Below are positions 10,346 to 22,056 of a DNA stretch of 64,000 nt, one piece after another. A program made the translations under genes and the position numbers. The stretch's first letter is position 1. Each line of letters opens with the position of its first letter. Under the pieces are notes generated by a model that worked only from the letters and a program-made list of their open reading frames with translations, had not been told where the DNA came from and searched no databases. Source of the stretch: Nyssa sinensis (lineage: Eukaryota; Streptophyta; Magnoliopsida; Cornales; Nyssaceae); NCBI GenBank assembly GCA_008638375.1, contig VIRR01000489.1, positions 62,001 through 126,000 on the forward strand, given 5' to 3'.

Positions 10346-12082
10346 CAAAAATATATTTATGTATTATATAATAATGATAATTAATTAATTAAATTGATTT
10401 AATTAATTAAATAATAGAAAAATGGCCCGGAGTCCAAATTAAACAAGTTTGTAGTGTATTTTGACTATCTTGGACCTTCTAAGACCAATGGTGAGGTCCG
10501 TGTTGCGAGATGGGGTCCCAAGAAATAAAAAACTCGTAGGAATACTAAAATGATCGAAATGCCCCTAAGTCAAAGAGTAGTCAAACGAATTCCGGTTAAA
10601 ATAAAAGAATAGTGAATTTCTATTATTTCGAGCATTCTAGACTCAGTGGTGTAGTCTGATTTATGAAAAGGGGTCTCGAAAAGTAAAGACCCGTAAAAGA
10701 GCAAAATGATCGTTTTACCCTTTTAGGTATAGATGTCCAAATTGAATTCTATGAAAGTCTAAATCGACTTTGTTCGACGTTCCGAATTCAATGGTAGAGT
10801 CTATTCAAATAAAAGAGATACCAATAGTAAAAGGACATAAAATTTGATGAATCGCATAAATTCATGTGAAGATAAACTGAGACATATTTTGTGAATCTTA
10901 GGAACACCGAAAAAAAAAAAAAAAAGGCGGTTTGACCTTCTAGACAGATATAGTAAGAGGGCTGCGTTATCACCAGTTGGTTTGATTGCGTAGTGGGCAT
11001 GACTCCCTAGAGTTGAGACAAACCCTATCAGGTATGATGTTTTGCTAAGTAAGAAACAAAATTAAGTTTATGAACGATTTCCATGTTCATTTAGTGATTC
11101 GTATGTTTATTCGATTGTTTATGTGCTTATGTGTTCCTTGTTGTTTCCTTGGGAGTTTGGTTAAGTGATAAACGTGAACCATGACTATATGTATATTTCA
11201 TGTGTTAGCACAATATGTGATTTATATTCTTCGAGAATTGTTAAGATTGTGAATATATAACTTGAGCGTGTGTTTAAATTGATTATGAATAGCATGCATA
11301 CATGTGGAAGGAATTGTGTGATTCAAATGCCATTGTTGTTCTAAGTATAATGCATTAGTTAAAGTATGCTTCATGTGTTAGTAAAATGTTTCATTGAGAT
11401 TACATTATGGCATGGTGGAATCAAAGCATATTGGCATAGTGTGATTCCTTGAAACATAGTGTGGGTTGAGCACTTGGTGCTGTGCTTTATGAGGGTGTAG
11501 ATCTTGTGGTAAAAAACCCAAAATCGGCCATTGGTACTCATGCCAAAGGGGACGGACCGTGAATTGCGACATACGATTGGTACTCATGCTAGCGGTGAAG
11601 GTCCGTAAAGTGAGAAATGGGTGTGGCATAAAGTTTGCATGGGTGTGTCATGCATAGTTATAATGCATTGCATTGATGTTTGGATAGTTTGAATGGCATA
11701 TAGATATAAATGTACACTTGCATATGCCACACCTTAATTTTGTTCCTTGCATTAGCATTGTGTCATACCAGCAGTTGCGCTGACCCATTCGTGGGATATC
11801 ATATTACAGATGACGCTCTTGGAACATGAGACTAGATGCAGTCTAGAAGAAAGGAAGGGAAAAGAACTTATAAGTATATTTGGCCCTTGGGGCATATTTT
11901 GAGATGTAAGGGTTTAAGCCCAAATGATATGAACAATATGTTTACCGAATGTACTTTATGTGTTTATATGTTGAAGGAAATGAATGCATGTCTAATTTAA
12001 CTCATTAAATTGTCTTTTATTTCTTTTTCTTATTTCGTTTCCCCTCACGCCTTGGGTTTATGGAATTCGGAGCGTGACAATG

Positions 12083-12094
12083 TGGTATTAGAGC
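12083..12094 (+). other. Gypsy-1 primer-binding site (tRNA-Met)
   Basis: TGGTATTAGAGC differs by one base from the tRNA-Met complement TGGTATCAGAGC and lies three bases after the LTR end. Confidence 0.85.
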
Positions 12095-12099
12095 ATAAG

Positions 12100-13839
12100 T
12101 TCGAATACCTAGGGACAGTGGGAGAAGTTTAGACCTTAAGTTATTTGAGGCTAGTTTGGGTGGTATGTTTTATGTGTACGTGTTGCATTGGTGTGTACGG
12201 GTATACACTATACTTGATTTCCTGATTGACTGACAGTACGTGATTGTTTGATATAATGGTTGACTAAGATTAGGAACTCATGTCTACGTGATAGACCGTA
12301 TATTTTGTGAGATAGGTCGTATGCCTAGTTATTTGAGACATAGGTTGTACACTTAATTATCTATACGGTAGACGATATGCCTAGTTATTTATGAGATAGA
12401 CTGTGGACCTAGTTATCTACCTGGTCGATTGTGTTCTTATATATATATATATGTATATGCTAGGTTAGTACCCGATATTCATAAATTATAGTACTATGAC
12501 TATGATATTTATACAGACTGGATTGGTCTCAAGTCTTGCGTTACAGTTGATAGATGGCGCCCCATCAGCTAGTAACAAAAGGAGTTGTGATCCATTAAGG
12601 CTTATTACCTAGTTATAAAAGTAAGAAATAATGAAAGAATTATGAAACCTTAAATGGACAAATGCCAATGAGGTAGAAAAACCATAAACAAAAAGACACA
12701 TAAGACTTTAGCATGCTAAAATAAGAATTTAGACTTGTGGAGATTTTCGTGTATAGACTGGATAGTGGAGGCTCGGAGTATTTGTACCAAAACTTTTGAA
12801 GATATCATTGTGTTAAACTCTTTTGTGGAGAGATGTATTACTTTTTGGATAGCATACACTTAGGGTTGAGTATTGGTAGGCTAGTTGAACGCTAGCATGA
12901 CTTGAGTACGCGTATATTGTATTGTTTAAATGAATTCCCTAATTGCGAAAGGCTGTGTTAGAACTCAGTGTTAATTGTTTAGTGTAACCAACAGGTAGGG
13001 ATGGTTGACATGAGTTATATAAGTGTTTATTAAGCAAGTATGCCTATAAGATGTGTTAGGTTCTCAGGCGATAATTGATGATCTTTTGTCTAAAGGAAAA
13101 TTGTATAAACATAAATAGTTTGAAAAGAATATTGTTGTGGATTAATCCAGATTATGATGTAATTGAATTTTGATTTCGTGCTTAGGATTAATATTGAATT
13201 GTAATGCGAAGGCGAATCTGAAAGTTAGGGGTTATAATGATTTCTTTATTGAATTAGAATCAGTTATATTGTGGTGGACTGTAGAGGTAACCTAATGATA
13301 AATGCTATTGTCTTACCTAGTTCTATAAGATGATCGATACTAGATGTGATGAGAATAGTGGGTTGATTTAATGAACTTATGAATATAGACCTTGTGAAAA
13401 TAATGAGTTGCATGAATTGGGCCAAATTGAGGTATGAATTATGAACCTAGTTCTAGCTTAGTTTACAAGATTGATTCCAGAATTATGATTGAAAAAAAGG
13501 TAAGCATTGATTGTTGGTTTAGAGGAAATTGTATATCAGGTTAAGAGTTGGATGATACGAATTTCCTGAATATGAATCTTTTGTTTAAGATGCAAATTGT
13601 GTGAATGTACTTAGAGTGAAAATATTGTGGTTGAGGCACTAGAACTTGAGAGCTAGGATTGTTATACGGCTAATAGGTGAATGGTGGTTTTCACTTGTCA
13701 TTTAGAAATACGTGAGTAAAAGTTATGAACGAGTTTAATTAATTTGGATAAAGTTATAAATGATTGTGTTATTTGGATCTAGTTAATAAATATTACACTT
13801 GAGAGATTTTTATTTTATTTTATTAGGGGGGCTTGTGAT
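12100..13839 (+). other. Gypsy-1 5' internal region without recognisable gag
   Basis: No open frame of 60 residues occurs on either strand where a chromovirus normally carries gag. A remnant of a start, ATG at 12554 followed by APHQLVTKGVVIH and a stop, sits about 470 bases after the primer site. The region aligns along its length with inverted 35790-37500 in Gypsy-A, so the two copies share a non-coding version. Around 12270-12440 it holds diverged repeats of a TATGCCTAGTTATTT-like unit. Confidence 0.65.
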
Positions 13840-14170
13840 GATTGCCATGTTCCACCATCGTATAGTTCACCAGTTGGGGCAGTGAGATACTAGCGAGGAT
13901 CTGTAGAGATTACTCGATAAAGATAATTGATTGCATCCTTTATTTTGACTTCATTTTGCTTGACATGACTGGTTTTGATATTATTTTGGAGAGGATTGGT
14001 TGTTCGCTTTCCGGGCAAGTATAGATTGCTATAGGGGGAGAGTGATAGCATGCACTCCTGAGGGAGATAGTTTTTATTTCACAGGAAATCGTGGAGATTT
14101 CTTAGTTCCACCTTTGTACGACTCGAGGAGTTGGGGAGGTCATAGTTACATGTTGGTTAGTTTGGTAGCA
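13840..14170 (+). pseudogene. Gypsy-1 protease remnant and linker
   Basis: The 14000-14380 open frame begins with MFAFRASIDCYRGRVIACTP then EGDSFYFTGNRGDFLVPP, the stretch after the protease in Tekay-type pol. Upstream, about 13975-14015 reads FGEDWLFAFRASIDC (usually GMDWLSxxxAxIDC). The catalytic DSG region further upstream is not recognisable. Confidence 0.75.
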
Positions 14171-14209
14171 GATAAGAGTGGGACTACAGAGAGTGTGTTA
14201 CCACCCATA

Positions 14210-15169
14210 GTGGATGAGTTTCCAGATGTCTTTCCAGATGACTTGACTAGTCTACCGCCGAGACGGGAGATAGAGTTCACGATAGAGCTTATCCCCAGCA
14301 CTGTGCCTATCTCCATTCTACCTTACCGTATGGCTCCTGCTGAGTTGAGAGAGCTGAAGGAGCAGTTGACTGATTTGTAGAATAAGGGTTTTATTTGTCC
14401 TAGTACTTCTCCGTGGGGTGCTTCGGCACTATTTGTGAAGAAGAAGGATGGGACATTGCGTTTGTGTGTAGACTATAGGAGACTGAACCGGGTTACTATC
14501 AAGAACAAATACCTGTTGCCGAGGATAGATGACTTGTTTGATTAGCTTAGGGGTTCGAGATATTTCTCGAAGATTGATCTTCAGTCTAGGTATCATTAGT
14601 TGAGAGTATGGGAGGAGGATATAGCGAAGATAGCTTTTCACACTCGATATGGTCATTATGAGTTTGTAGTTACGCCATTCGGTGTGACGAATGCCTCGGC
14701 AGCACTCATGGACTTGATGCATCACATTTTTAGTCCTTACTTAGATTAGTTTGTCGTGGTATTTGTTAATGACATTTTGATTTATTTACCTTCTGAGGAT
14801 GAGCATGCCTTTCACCTATGGACTATGTTACAGATTTTGAGGGAGCACCGTTTATTTGCTATGTTCTCAAAATGTGAGTTTTGGCTTCAGAAGGTGCAGT
14901 TCTTAGGCCATGTTGTGTCCAGCAGTGGAGTGTCTGTAGATCCTTCTAAGATTGACGCTGTTATGAGTTGGGAGAGGCCGAAGAGCGTGTTTGAGATTCG
15001 GAGTTTCTTGGGATTGGCAGGATACTACCATCAATTTGTAGAGGGGTTTTCTCATCTTGCCGCGCCGATAATTCGTCTGACGCACAAGGGCATTAGATTT
15101 GAGTGGACAGATGCCTGTGAGCAATCGTTTCAGGAGCTGAAGAGGAGGCTGACTTCAGCACCTGTCTAG
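14210..15169 (+). pseudogene. Gypsy-1 reverse transcriptase (RVT_1)
   Basis: Blocks in one frame are EFPDVFPDDLTSLPPRREIE (about 14218), [18 protein letters not shown] (about 14400), [40 protein letters not shown], the catalytic box FVNDILIY (14762-14785) and [20 protein letters not shown], then the connection domain. The canonical box is xxDD, so the first catalytic aspartate is now asparagine. In-frame stops stand at 14378, 14543, 14597 and 14747 (all TAG where glutamine is usual) and at 15167 (TAG). No frameshift was found. The enzyme would make cDNA in virus-like particles. Confidence 0.92.
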
Positions 15170-15187
15170 ATTATACCTGAGAGAGGT

Positions 15188-15565
15188 ATGAGTTATGCAG
15201 TGTATTGTGATGCATCACGAGAGGGGCTAGGCTGTGTATTGATGCAGGAGGGTAGAGTGGTAGCCTATGGTTCTCGTCAATTGAAAAGTCATGAGCAAAA
15301 TTACCCCACACATGATTTGGAGTTAGTTGCCATCATCTTTGCGCTTAAGAGTTGGCGACACTACTTATATGGGGAGTGGTTCGAGGTGTTCTCAGATCAC
15401 AAGAGCCTTAGATACATTTTCACGCAGAAAGACTTGAACCTTCAACAGAGGAGGTGGATGGAGTATATGAAGGACTGTGACTTTGACCTTCAGTACCATC
15501 CTGGGAAGGCCAATGTCATAGCAGATGCACTTAGTAGGAAACCGAGGAGCACTATTGCTAGTATT
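15188..15565 (+). pseudogene. Gypsy-1 RNase H
   Basis: This is the open start of a 181-residue frame. It reads [20 protein letters not shown], then [60 protein letters not shown] and [11 protein letters not shown]. The four acidic active-site positions (CDAS, LELV, SDHK, ADALS) are all kept. RNase H removes the RNA strand after reverse transcription. It is listed as a pseudogene because the surrounding polyprotein is interrupted. Confidence 0.9.
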
Positions 15566-15733
15566 ACTATTAGGGAGTGGGAGATGATGGGAGACATTGG
15601 CGAGTTTGACTTAGACCTTGCCGAGTTTGAGGGACATGCCACACAATTTAGTTTATGTGCACAACCTACACTTTTGATCAGAGTTATTAAGGTACAGTTA
15701 CAAGACACAGAGGCAGAGCATATTCGAGCATGA

Positions 15734-16675
15734 GTTGCTAGTGCCGAGGGCTTTGAAGGGTGGGCAGTTCATTTTGACCTTAGCCTAAGGTATATGGGTA
15801 GATTTTTTTTTCCAGAGTCTCTTAGGGCAGATGTTCTTAGAGATTTCCATCATTCACGCCTAGTAGTACACCTAGGAGGCACTAAGATGTACCATGATTT
15901 ACACCGCCAGTATTGGTGGACGGGGATGAAGGGCGATGTGGCATAGTTTGTATGTAGATGTCTCACGTGCCAACAGGTGAAGGCTGAGCACCAGAGACTT
16001 GGGAGTTTGTTGCAGCCATTGCCAATGGCCGAGTGGAAGTGGGAATTTGTTACCATGAATTTTGTGATGGGTCCTCCAAAGTCACCTAGAGGTCATGATG
16101 CAGTTTAGGTTATAGTGGATAGGTTAACGAAGTCCGCATATTTCCTACCGATTAGGGTGACCGATTCAGCAAATGTTTTCTGTAGGTTGTATATCCGAGA
16201 GATAGTACGACTACATAGGATTCACGTTTCTATAGTTTCAGACAAAGACCCCCGTTTCTCTACACAATTTTGGCAGAGTCTTCAGACGGTCTTGGGGACT
16301 CAACTACTATTTAGTACTACCTTCCACCCTCAGACTGATGGCCAGTCAGAGCATACCATTCAGATTCTCGAGGACATGCTTAAGGCCTGTGTTATGGACT
16401 TCAAAGGTAGTTGGGAGGACCACCTTACTCTAGTAAAGTTTGCCTATGTGTTCCTCAAGGTAGCCCCACGGTGAGGATTGAGGAGATTTTGGTGTAGTGG
16501 GAAACTGTCATTGCGGTTTATAAGCCCATTTAAGATCCTTGGGAAGGTTAGTGAGGTGGCCTACAAGCTAGCATTACCGCCACTGCTATCTAGGGTTCAT
16601 GATGTCTTCTATGTGTCGATGTTGAGGAAGTACGAGCCCAACCTTTCACATGTGCTAGATTGGGTAGATCTTTAG
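15734..16675 (+). pseudogene. Gypsy-1 integrase with internal deletion
   Basis: The H2C2 zinc finger reads HHSRLVVHLGGTKMYHDLHR, then QYWWTGMKGDVA and CRCLTCQQVKAEHQ (15848-15990). The catalytic core follows: WKWEFVTMNFVMGPPKSPRG, IVDRLTKSAYFLPIR, SIVSDKDPRFSTQFWQSL and STTFHPQTDGQSEHTI. The first catalytic Asp (usually MDF) is Asn at 16058-16060; the second Asp and the Glu remain. At about 16447 the sequence jumps from LVKFAY to VFLKVAPR, losing the stretch usually between them (roughly 80-90 codons) without changing frame. Stops: 15731 (TGA), 15944 (TAG), 16106 (TAG), 16472 (TGA) and 16673 (TAG). Confidence 0.9.
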
Positions 16676-16858
16676 GTAGAGGGTGATGTTTCTTACGATC
16701 AGAGGCTTGTGGAGATATTGGACTCGAGGGATCAGGTTTTGCGAGGCAAGACCATCCCAATGGTCAAGGTTCATTGGAACCATCATAGGGTTGAAGAGGC
16801 TACTTGGGAACGTGAGGCTGAAGTCCGTGTTAGGTATCCTGCGTTGTTTGTTCATTGA
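16676..16858 (+). pseudogene. Gypsy-1 C-terminal chromodomain
   Basis: In the integrase frame: SYDQRLVEILDSRDQVLRGK, then TIPMVKVHWNHHRVEEATWE and REAEVRVRYPALF, ending at TGA 16856-16858. This is the chromodomain that ends pol in chromoviruses and is thought to steer integration to heterochromatin. The EEATWE block is intact. A TAG at 16673 separates it from the integrase. Confidence 0.88.
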
Positions 16859-16891
16859 TGTATATTTGTAAATTTTGGCATGAAATTTCTT

Positions 16892-16905
16892 TAAGAAGGG
16901 AAGGA
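16892..16905 (+). other. Gypsy-1 polypurine tract
   Basis: TAAGAAGGGAAGGA immediately precedes the TGTAAAGACC that opens the 3' LTR. It would prime plus-strand synthesis. Confidence 0.85.
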
Positions 16906-17553
16906 TGTAAAGACCTAAAAAAAAATGAGAATAAATATATTTTTTTTTAAATGATAGAACACTATTTTGAAATACCCCAACCCAAGTACCCGAAAAAATT
17001 GGCTTACGTTACGAAATTTGAATTGCTTTAATTTTTATTTACTTTTAATTAATTTAGACTATGAAATTTACCGAGCACACTGGGATCGTTTAGTTAAAAG
17101 AATTGATGGCACAAAAATACATGTATGCGTACACGTGTATGTATATATATATATATATGGAAAAAAATATATATATATATATTATAATATATGTGTACAT
17201 AAATATGTACAAGTGTATAGAAGTATATAATTAAGTATATATGTATATATATATATATGTATACACAAAGTGTGTGTGTGCAGCCTACGTGCATATAAGT
17301 GTGTGTGTGTACTGTTGAGTGCGTAATGTGTGTGTGTGTACCGATTGAGTGTGCAGTACACAAATGAAGTGAAATGCAATGAGTGAAATATATATTGGTG
17401 TACATATCTATATAATGGGGTAGAAAGTGAAATGAGTGTTGTGTACATTGTGTGTGTGTGTGGGAAAATTCAGAACTGAAAGAGTGAGTAAGTGTGTAAA
17501 GATCAGAAATCATGAATGAGAGCAGGTCTGGAGTAGAGAAAGAAAGAGAGAGG

Positions 17554-17591
<38 letters not shown>

Positions 17592-18316
17592 GGTAGATGA
17601 TGTATGTGTATACATATGTGTGCGTGGGGTTGATTAGAGAAAAACATAAGGAAAGGAAGCAAGTGAGAAACAGACAGAGAGTCTGGTATTCAGAAGTTGG
17701 ACCAAGAGGGAAGCAAGAAGGAGAGAGAAAGATACAACACCAGGAAACCCAGAACTTTGGTGAGTAACTTTAGTTCTGTTTTGAACTTTTAAAGCATGAT
17801 GTTTTAGTTTGAATCTTAGGATCATATTAAGCAGGAAATGAGGAATTATTTGTCAAAAATATGAATGAAAAAAGTAAGAAATTAGTAGGAAAAGTTAAGT
17901 TGCAGGTCATGGTGTTGGAACCGGATTCCTTATATTTTATGCGTTAAAGTTAAAATGGACAATGAGAAATTTTTACTGTGAGGTGCAGGAACTGATTTGA
18001 AACTAGGTTAGGTTAAAACAGTAACAGAAAGGCTTCAAAATTGAGAAATTTCAGTTGACCGGAGCCACGGTTCTTAGCCATTTCGTGAAGATCTAATGGA
18101 TAAAAATGAAAACTAAGGTTAGGAATGGAATCTATAGGAAAAATGGAAGAAAACTGTATTTTAAAAACGTTGAAATCTGGTCGAAAAATAGTCGCCGTCA
18201 CCAGAGATGGCGACGGAACCCTAGGGTTCCTCCACCGGAATATCGAGGGGGACGATGAGCAGTGTGCCATGCGACGTCGTTTAGTTTGAAACCTTTTTAA
18301 ATTTCAAACCTAGATT
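16906..18316 (+). repeat. Gypsy-1 3' LTR, 3'-truncated
   Basis: It starts with TGTAAAGACC after the polypurine tract. From about 17180 it follows the 5' LTR closely, including the same order of microsatellites, then breaks off near 18316 after TTTCAAACCTAGATTTCGG. From there the sequence matches LTR D2 (48722 onward) instead. Long minus-strand frames here (for example 17094-17615) are translations of AC/AT microsatellites. Confidence 0.88.
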
Positions 18317-21300
18317 TCGGACACATGACAAGAGTGTAAACATAAAATTTCACGTAGCACCTCAATTTCCTATTTTAAAGTGACTATAACAAGAGATACA
18401 TTTAATAATAATAGATATATAGAACATGTTGGCAGCACAACCAATATAATCATCAACGAAATAAATCAACAAGGTATGACCACCACACCATCCTAGTTTA
18501 TATCAGACACAGGCCATAACATATCAAATCAGTCATCGTCTAATAACAAGTCAATCATCGTCCACTGTATTCATCTAAACAGTCAATACAAGCACTCAAT
18601 GCAAAATACACAATTATTTCCATGAATGTAGTATGATATGCTTATGAGTTCATGATGTCTTCGACATATGCACAGGGCCCCCGAAGCTCATGTATCCTGC
18701 CCTTCATGAATTGCTAACTCATAGGCCTGGGAAGCCTCCCGCACGACGTTACGATCTGTAATCAAAGGGAGTCTCCATCCCCATCACAACAATCATCGAG
18801 GCTCACATTCTCTCGCTATCAAACAATTCTCCATCATCAAATCCATACAAATCTCACACCACTCTAGTATGATTAAAATCTTCAATTCCTTATAAATCTT
18901 GTGTCACTCTAGTACATTCGTTAGCCTCATATCCATTCAAGCTCATATCGCTCCAGTATGTTCAGCATTATCATATATACTCAAATCTCACAACACTCAT
19001 GCAAGTTCAATATCATCATATCCACTCAAATCTCACATGACTCAAGTAGGCTCAATATCATCATATCCACTCAAATCTCACACCACTCATGTATGCTCAA
19101 TAGTATAAATATATTAGTATCATCCACATCCACAATAATCACTGATAACTATAAGAGAACTAACAAATAAGTAGAGAAGCAACAATGGTAATATATATAT
19201 ATATATATCGATAACAAAAATAGAAATGACAGTGAACATCAACATGGTGATCACACTTATCTCATAATATCATGCAATGTCCAACATCATGGCAATCAAC
19301 CTACTACTCATATTCCACTGACAATTCATTCATAATATAATCATGGTAATAACAAACATCTCATAAATCAAATAACAGATATACAATGCCAGAAAGTCAA
19401 GACATCCCTCTAGTCTCAACCATCACTGCATTAGTAGGAGACACTACATGTGTCTTTCATAATGTATATCAAACACCTTACACACTCACAGTTCCATCGT
19501 ATCGGTCTTACGGCTCTCTATGGTCAATTTCTTATTAGCCTGCACCTCAGGTACCTGTTTGCCCAAACGAATATAAAAAATGTGTTCTCAGGCTTCAAAA
19601 ACTGTAAGGAAGCTCTATCGTATTGTCTCTAACCCATTCGACTGTCTTTTAAACCCAAAATGACATTTTCATAATTTACCGGATAAGTTACGTGTCTACT
19701 GAGATGCCGTCTCTCAAAATCAACCTTGGAATCGGATCTAGATGGCCCAACAATCTTAAAGATGTCCTCTTACATTTTATTAACACTTTCCATTATTTGT
19801 TCCATGCCTAGGGGCATTTTAATAATTTTACATTTTTATGTGGGACTACCCTGTTCCAGATATTACTTCGGTTTTCAATTGCTTAACATAGGTCTAAGGG
19901 TATAATACTCATTTTACCACTTTAGGTGGAACCATTACCAGGTCCCAGTTTGTCCAATCTAATCATATATTTGAAGTTTGGGCATCCAAAAATATTAGAA
20001 TAGCCCTTTTTAGATTTTCATTAGCCTTTAAATTACTCAATTTATCATTAGGGGCATTTTTATAATTTGTAATATTCATGTGGGACCGCTCTGAGTCCCC
20101 GGATGTCCAAACCGACCCCTACATTGAGTCCAAAATTCCCAAAAACCTTAAGAATAGCCCCTTTTCATTTTAATTGCATTTGAATTTTAATTTATTTAAG
20201 AAGGGTATTTTCATAATTTTTTTACCCAGAACCGGTTCACTGTTGAACCAGTTCTCCCCCAGATCCGGTTCAAGTCTAAACTAAAACTAGGGAAATTGGT
20301 TCTGTCTTAGCCGCATAGCCAAACAACTATAGTCCAAGTCTAACACCTAGGTCTAGCCTACGGCTTACGCCCGTGACCCAATCCATGACCCGTTTGACAG
20401 ACCCGGTTTGACCATTGACTGGACCCTGTAGATCTTTGACCGGGTAAACCCGGTTGATCGATCAACGTGACCCGTTGACCGAAGGACCCGCCAGAACATT
20501 ACTCTCTTCTCTAACGCTAGTACACCGAAGCTCATTTTTTCGATCAAATTTTACCATTTTTAATCTTTTTTCACCCTAGACTCCCTTAAACCTAATTTTA
20601 TGGCATTTATTCCAAGATTTTAGGGTCAAAACAAATGATTCCGATGAATCCTAATCTTTTGGCGAGTTTGAAAATTTCTCAACTCCCCCTTGTTTTGCCA
20701 ACTATTTCTAACCGTTTCTGATCCTATTGGATTCCCCAACATCTCTTTAGTATTTTAGAACTTAGCTAGTGGATCAAAATCATCCCAAACACCTTAAAGC
20801 CAAACAACCCAATTTTCAAACCCAGTTTTCCGACGATGGTAAAACTCTCTGTCCCGACCTCCTTTTCTCCTTGAACTACCTCCAAAAAAAGTCTAGGTCC
20901 TCACCCAACCGTCCCAAACAAAGCTTAAGAGGCAATAAAAAAATGCTAGGAAATCCATCTCGGTTTCTCTTTGTATTGCATATATATATATATATATATA
21001 CATATATGTATACATGCATTCATAGCAACACACAAGTACATATATACACATCTATACATATTTTAATAAGCTGGAATTTTAACCAATAGGTTTCAAAATC
21101 CCTACCTCCATCCATGGCTCCAGTTTTTAGAGAGAGCTTAAAGAGGCCATCAATGGTTGCTCTGTCTCGGTTCCCGTTCTATTCCTTTTTCTTTTCCTTT
21201 CCTCTTTTATATTCTTTTTTCCTTCATTTTTTTCTTCTTGGTTCGATTTCCATGCGTGTCAAACACACACATAAACACACACTGATTCACACACACGTAT

Positions 21301-22056
21301 ACTGTGTGTCACACATACTCCATGTCTTCCTCTCAAACCCATAACACGAACAACACGCATATAGCCCCACATTCGCAGTGTCTCTCATTCCCTCTCAAAC
21401 ACACATACACACATACACACACACACACACACACACTTTCAGGTGAGATAGAGAAAGAATTTAAATAGAGGGAAGAGAGAGAAAGGGGGAGAGATCTATT
21501 CAATTGAGGGGAAAAGAAAAAGAGGAAAAAGTGAGGTGATGGCTTGTCCCATCAAATGTCTCCCTTATGTCCCTATAATACACCCTTACACACAATTATT
21601 TCCTTCTAACACAATAATGTTGGCACATGCCATGTTCTAAAACATCTACTTAGCTTTTTGGAGAAGCTTTACACGCATTCACAAGTGTCACATGGCCAGT
21701 TGGCCTATTATGCGTGCACACTAGCCTGAATTGAAACTATCTTAAAATCGGATCAAACTTGGTACACTAGCTAATTTCAATGCCCTGATTCCAAATATAC
21801 AGCCTATTTCTCCAAATTCCTTCATTTAGATTTTCTTATCTATCTGCATCTTGTAGATAGATATGTGTAGTCCTATGACTCGCACTGGTCCCAAATAAAT
21901 TACCAAAATTCCTTTTTAGCCTCATTGTTTCATATTGATGACTTGTTAACTCATTTTATAATTTATTTGACTCATCTTTGGTTTATCTCTAGTTTGTTCT
22001 CAGTCTAAGCTGGTAATTTACTGAATTTTCCTTTGATGATTTTTTGGGTCCTTACA
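18317..22056 (-). repeat. LTR D1, long gypsy LTR truncated at its 3' end
   Basis: On the minus strand it opens with TGTAAGGACCC at 22056 and runs 3.7 kb. It aligns with D2 at 48722-52116, including the GTCACATGGCCAGTTGGCC block (21690-21706, against 52030). It lacks about 650 bases at the LTR 3' end present in D2, so a complete D LTR would be near 4.4 kb. Its right end abuts integrase coding sequence exactly, showing insertion into Gypsy-2. Features include AT/CA repeats (20985-21060, 21250-21435) and GAGTCC-type modules (19840-20150). No genes. Confidence 0.78.

Larger units (their letters stand above)
8958..12079 (+). repeat. Gypsy-1 5' LTR, 5'-truncated
   Basis: The 3' boundary is exact: GAGCGTGACA ends at 12079, four bases before the primer site. 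The 5' side starts in a (TA)n tract and lacks the first roughly 255 bases seen in the 3' LTR (16906-17160). The LTR holds TG/AC microsatellites (9060-9300), a tRNA-like segment on the minus strand (10267-10340), three diverged copies of the ACTC/ATTGAGTC module (10480-10800) and a GGGTTTAAGCCC hairpin near 11910. Its 3' part matches the Gypsy-A LTRs in inverted orientation. Confidence 0.88.
8958..18316 (+). mobile_element. Gypsy-1, Ty3/gypsy chromovirus (Tekay/Del-like) with very long LTRs
   Basis: The order is truncated 5' LTR, tRNA-Met primer site, non-coding internal region, protease remnant, RT, RNase H, integrase, chromodomain, polypurine tract and truncated 3' LTR. The C-terminal chromodomain and LTRs over 3 kb point to the Tekay/Del chromoviruses. 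From 14000 to 16858 the pol domains sit in one frame broken only by stop codons and an in-frame deletion. LTR parts 8985-10130 and 17180-18312 align closely, but about 255 bases at the start of the 5' LTR and about 2 kb at the end of the 3' LTR are missing. Confidence 0.9.

Noticed and set aside
17094..17615. 173-residue minus-strand frame (and a similar one at 8987-9346)
   Set aside because: Translation of (AC)n, (TA)n and (GA)n microsatellites in the Gypsy-1 LTRs: His/Thr/Ile/Tyr-rich low complexity.
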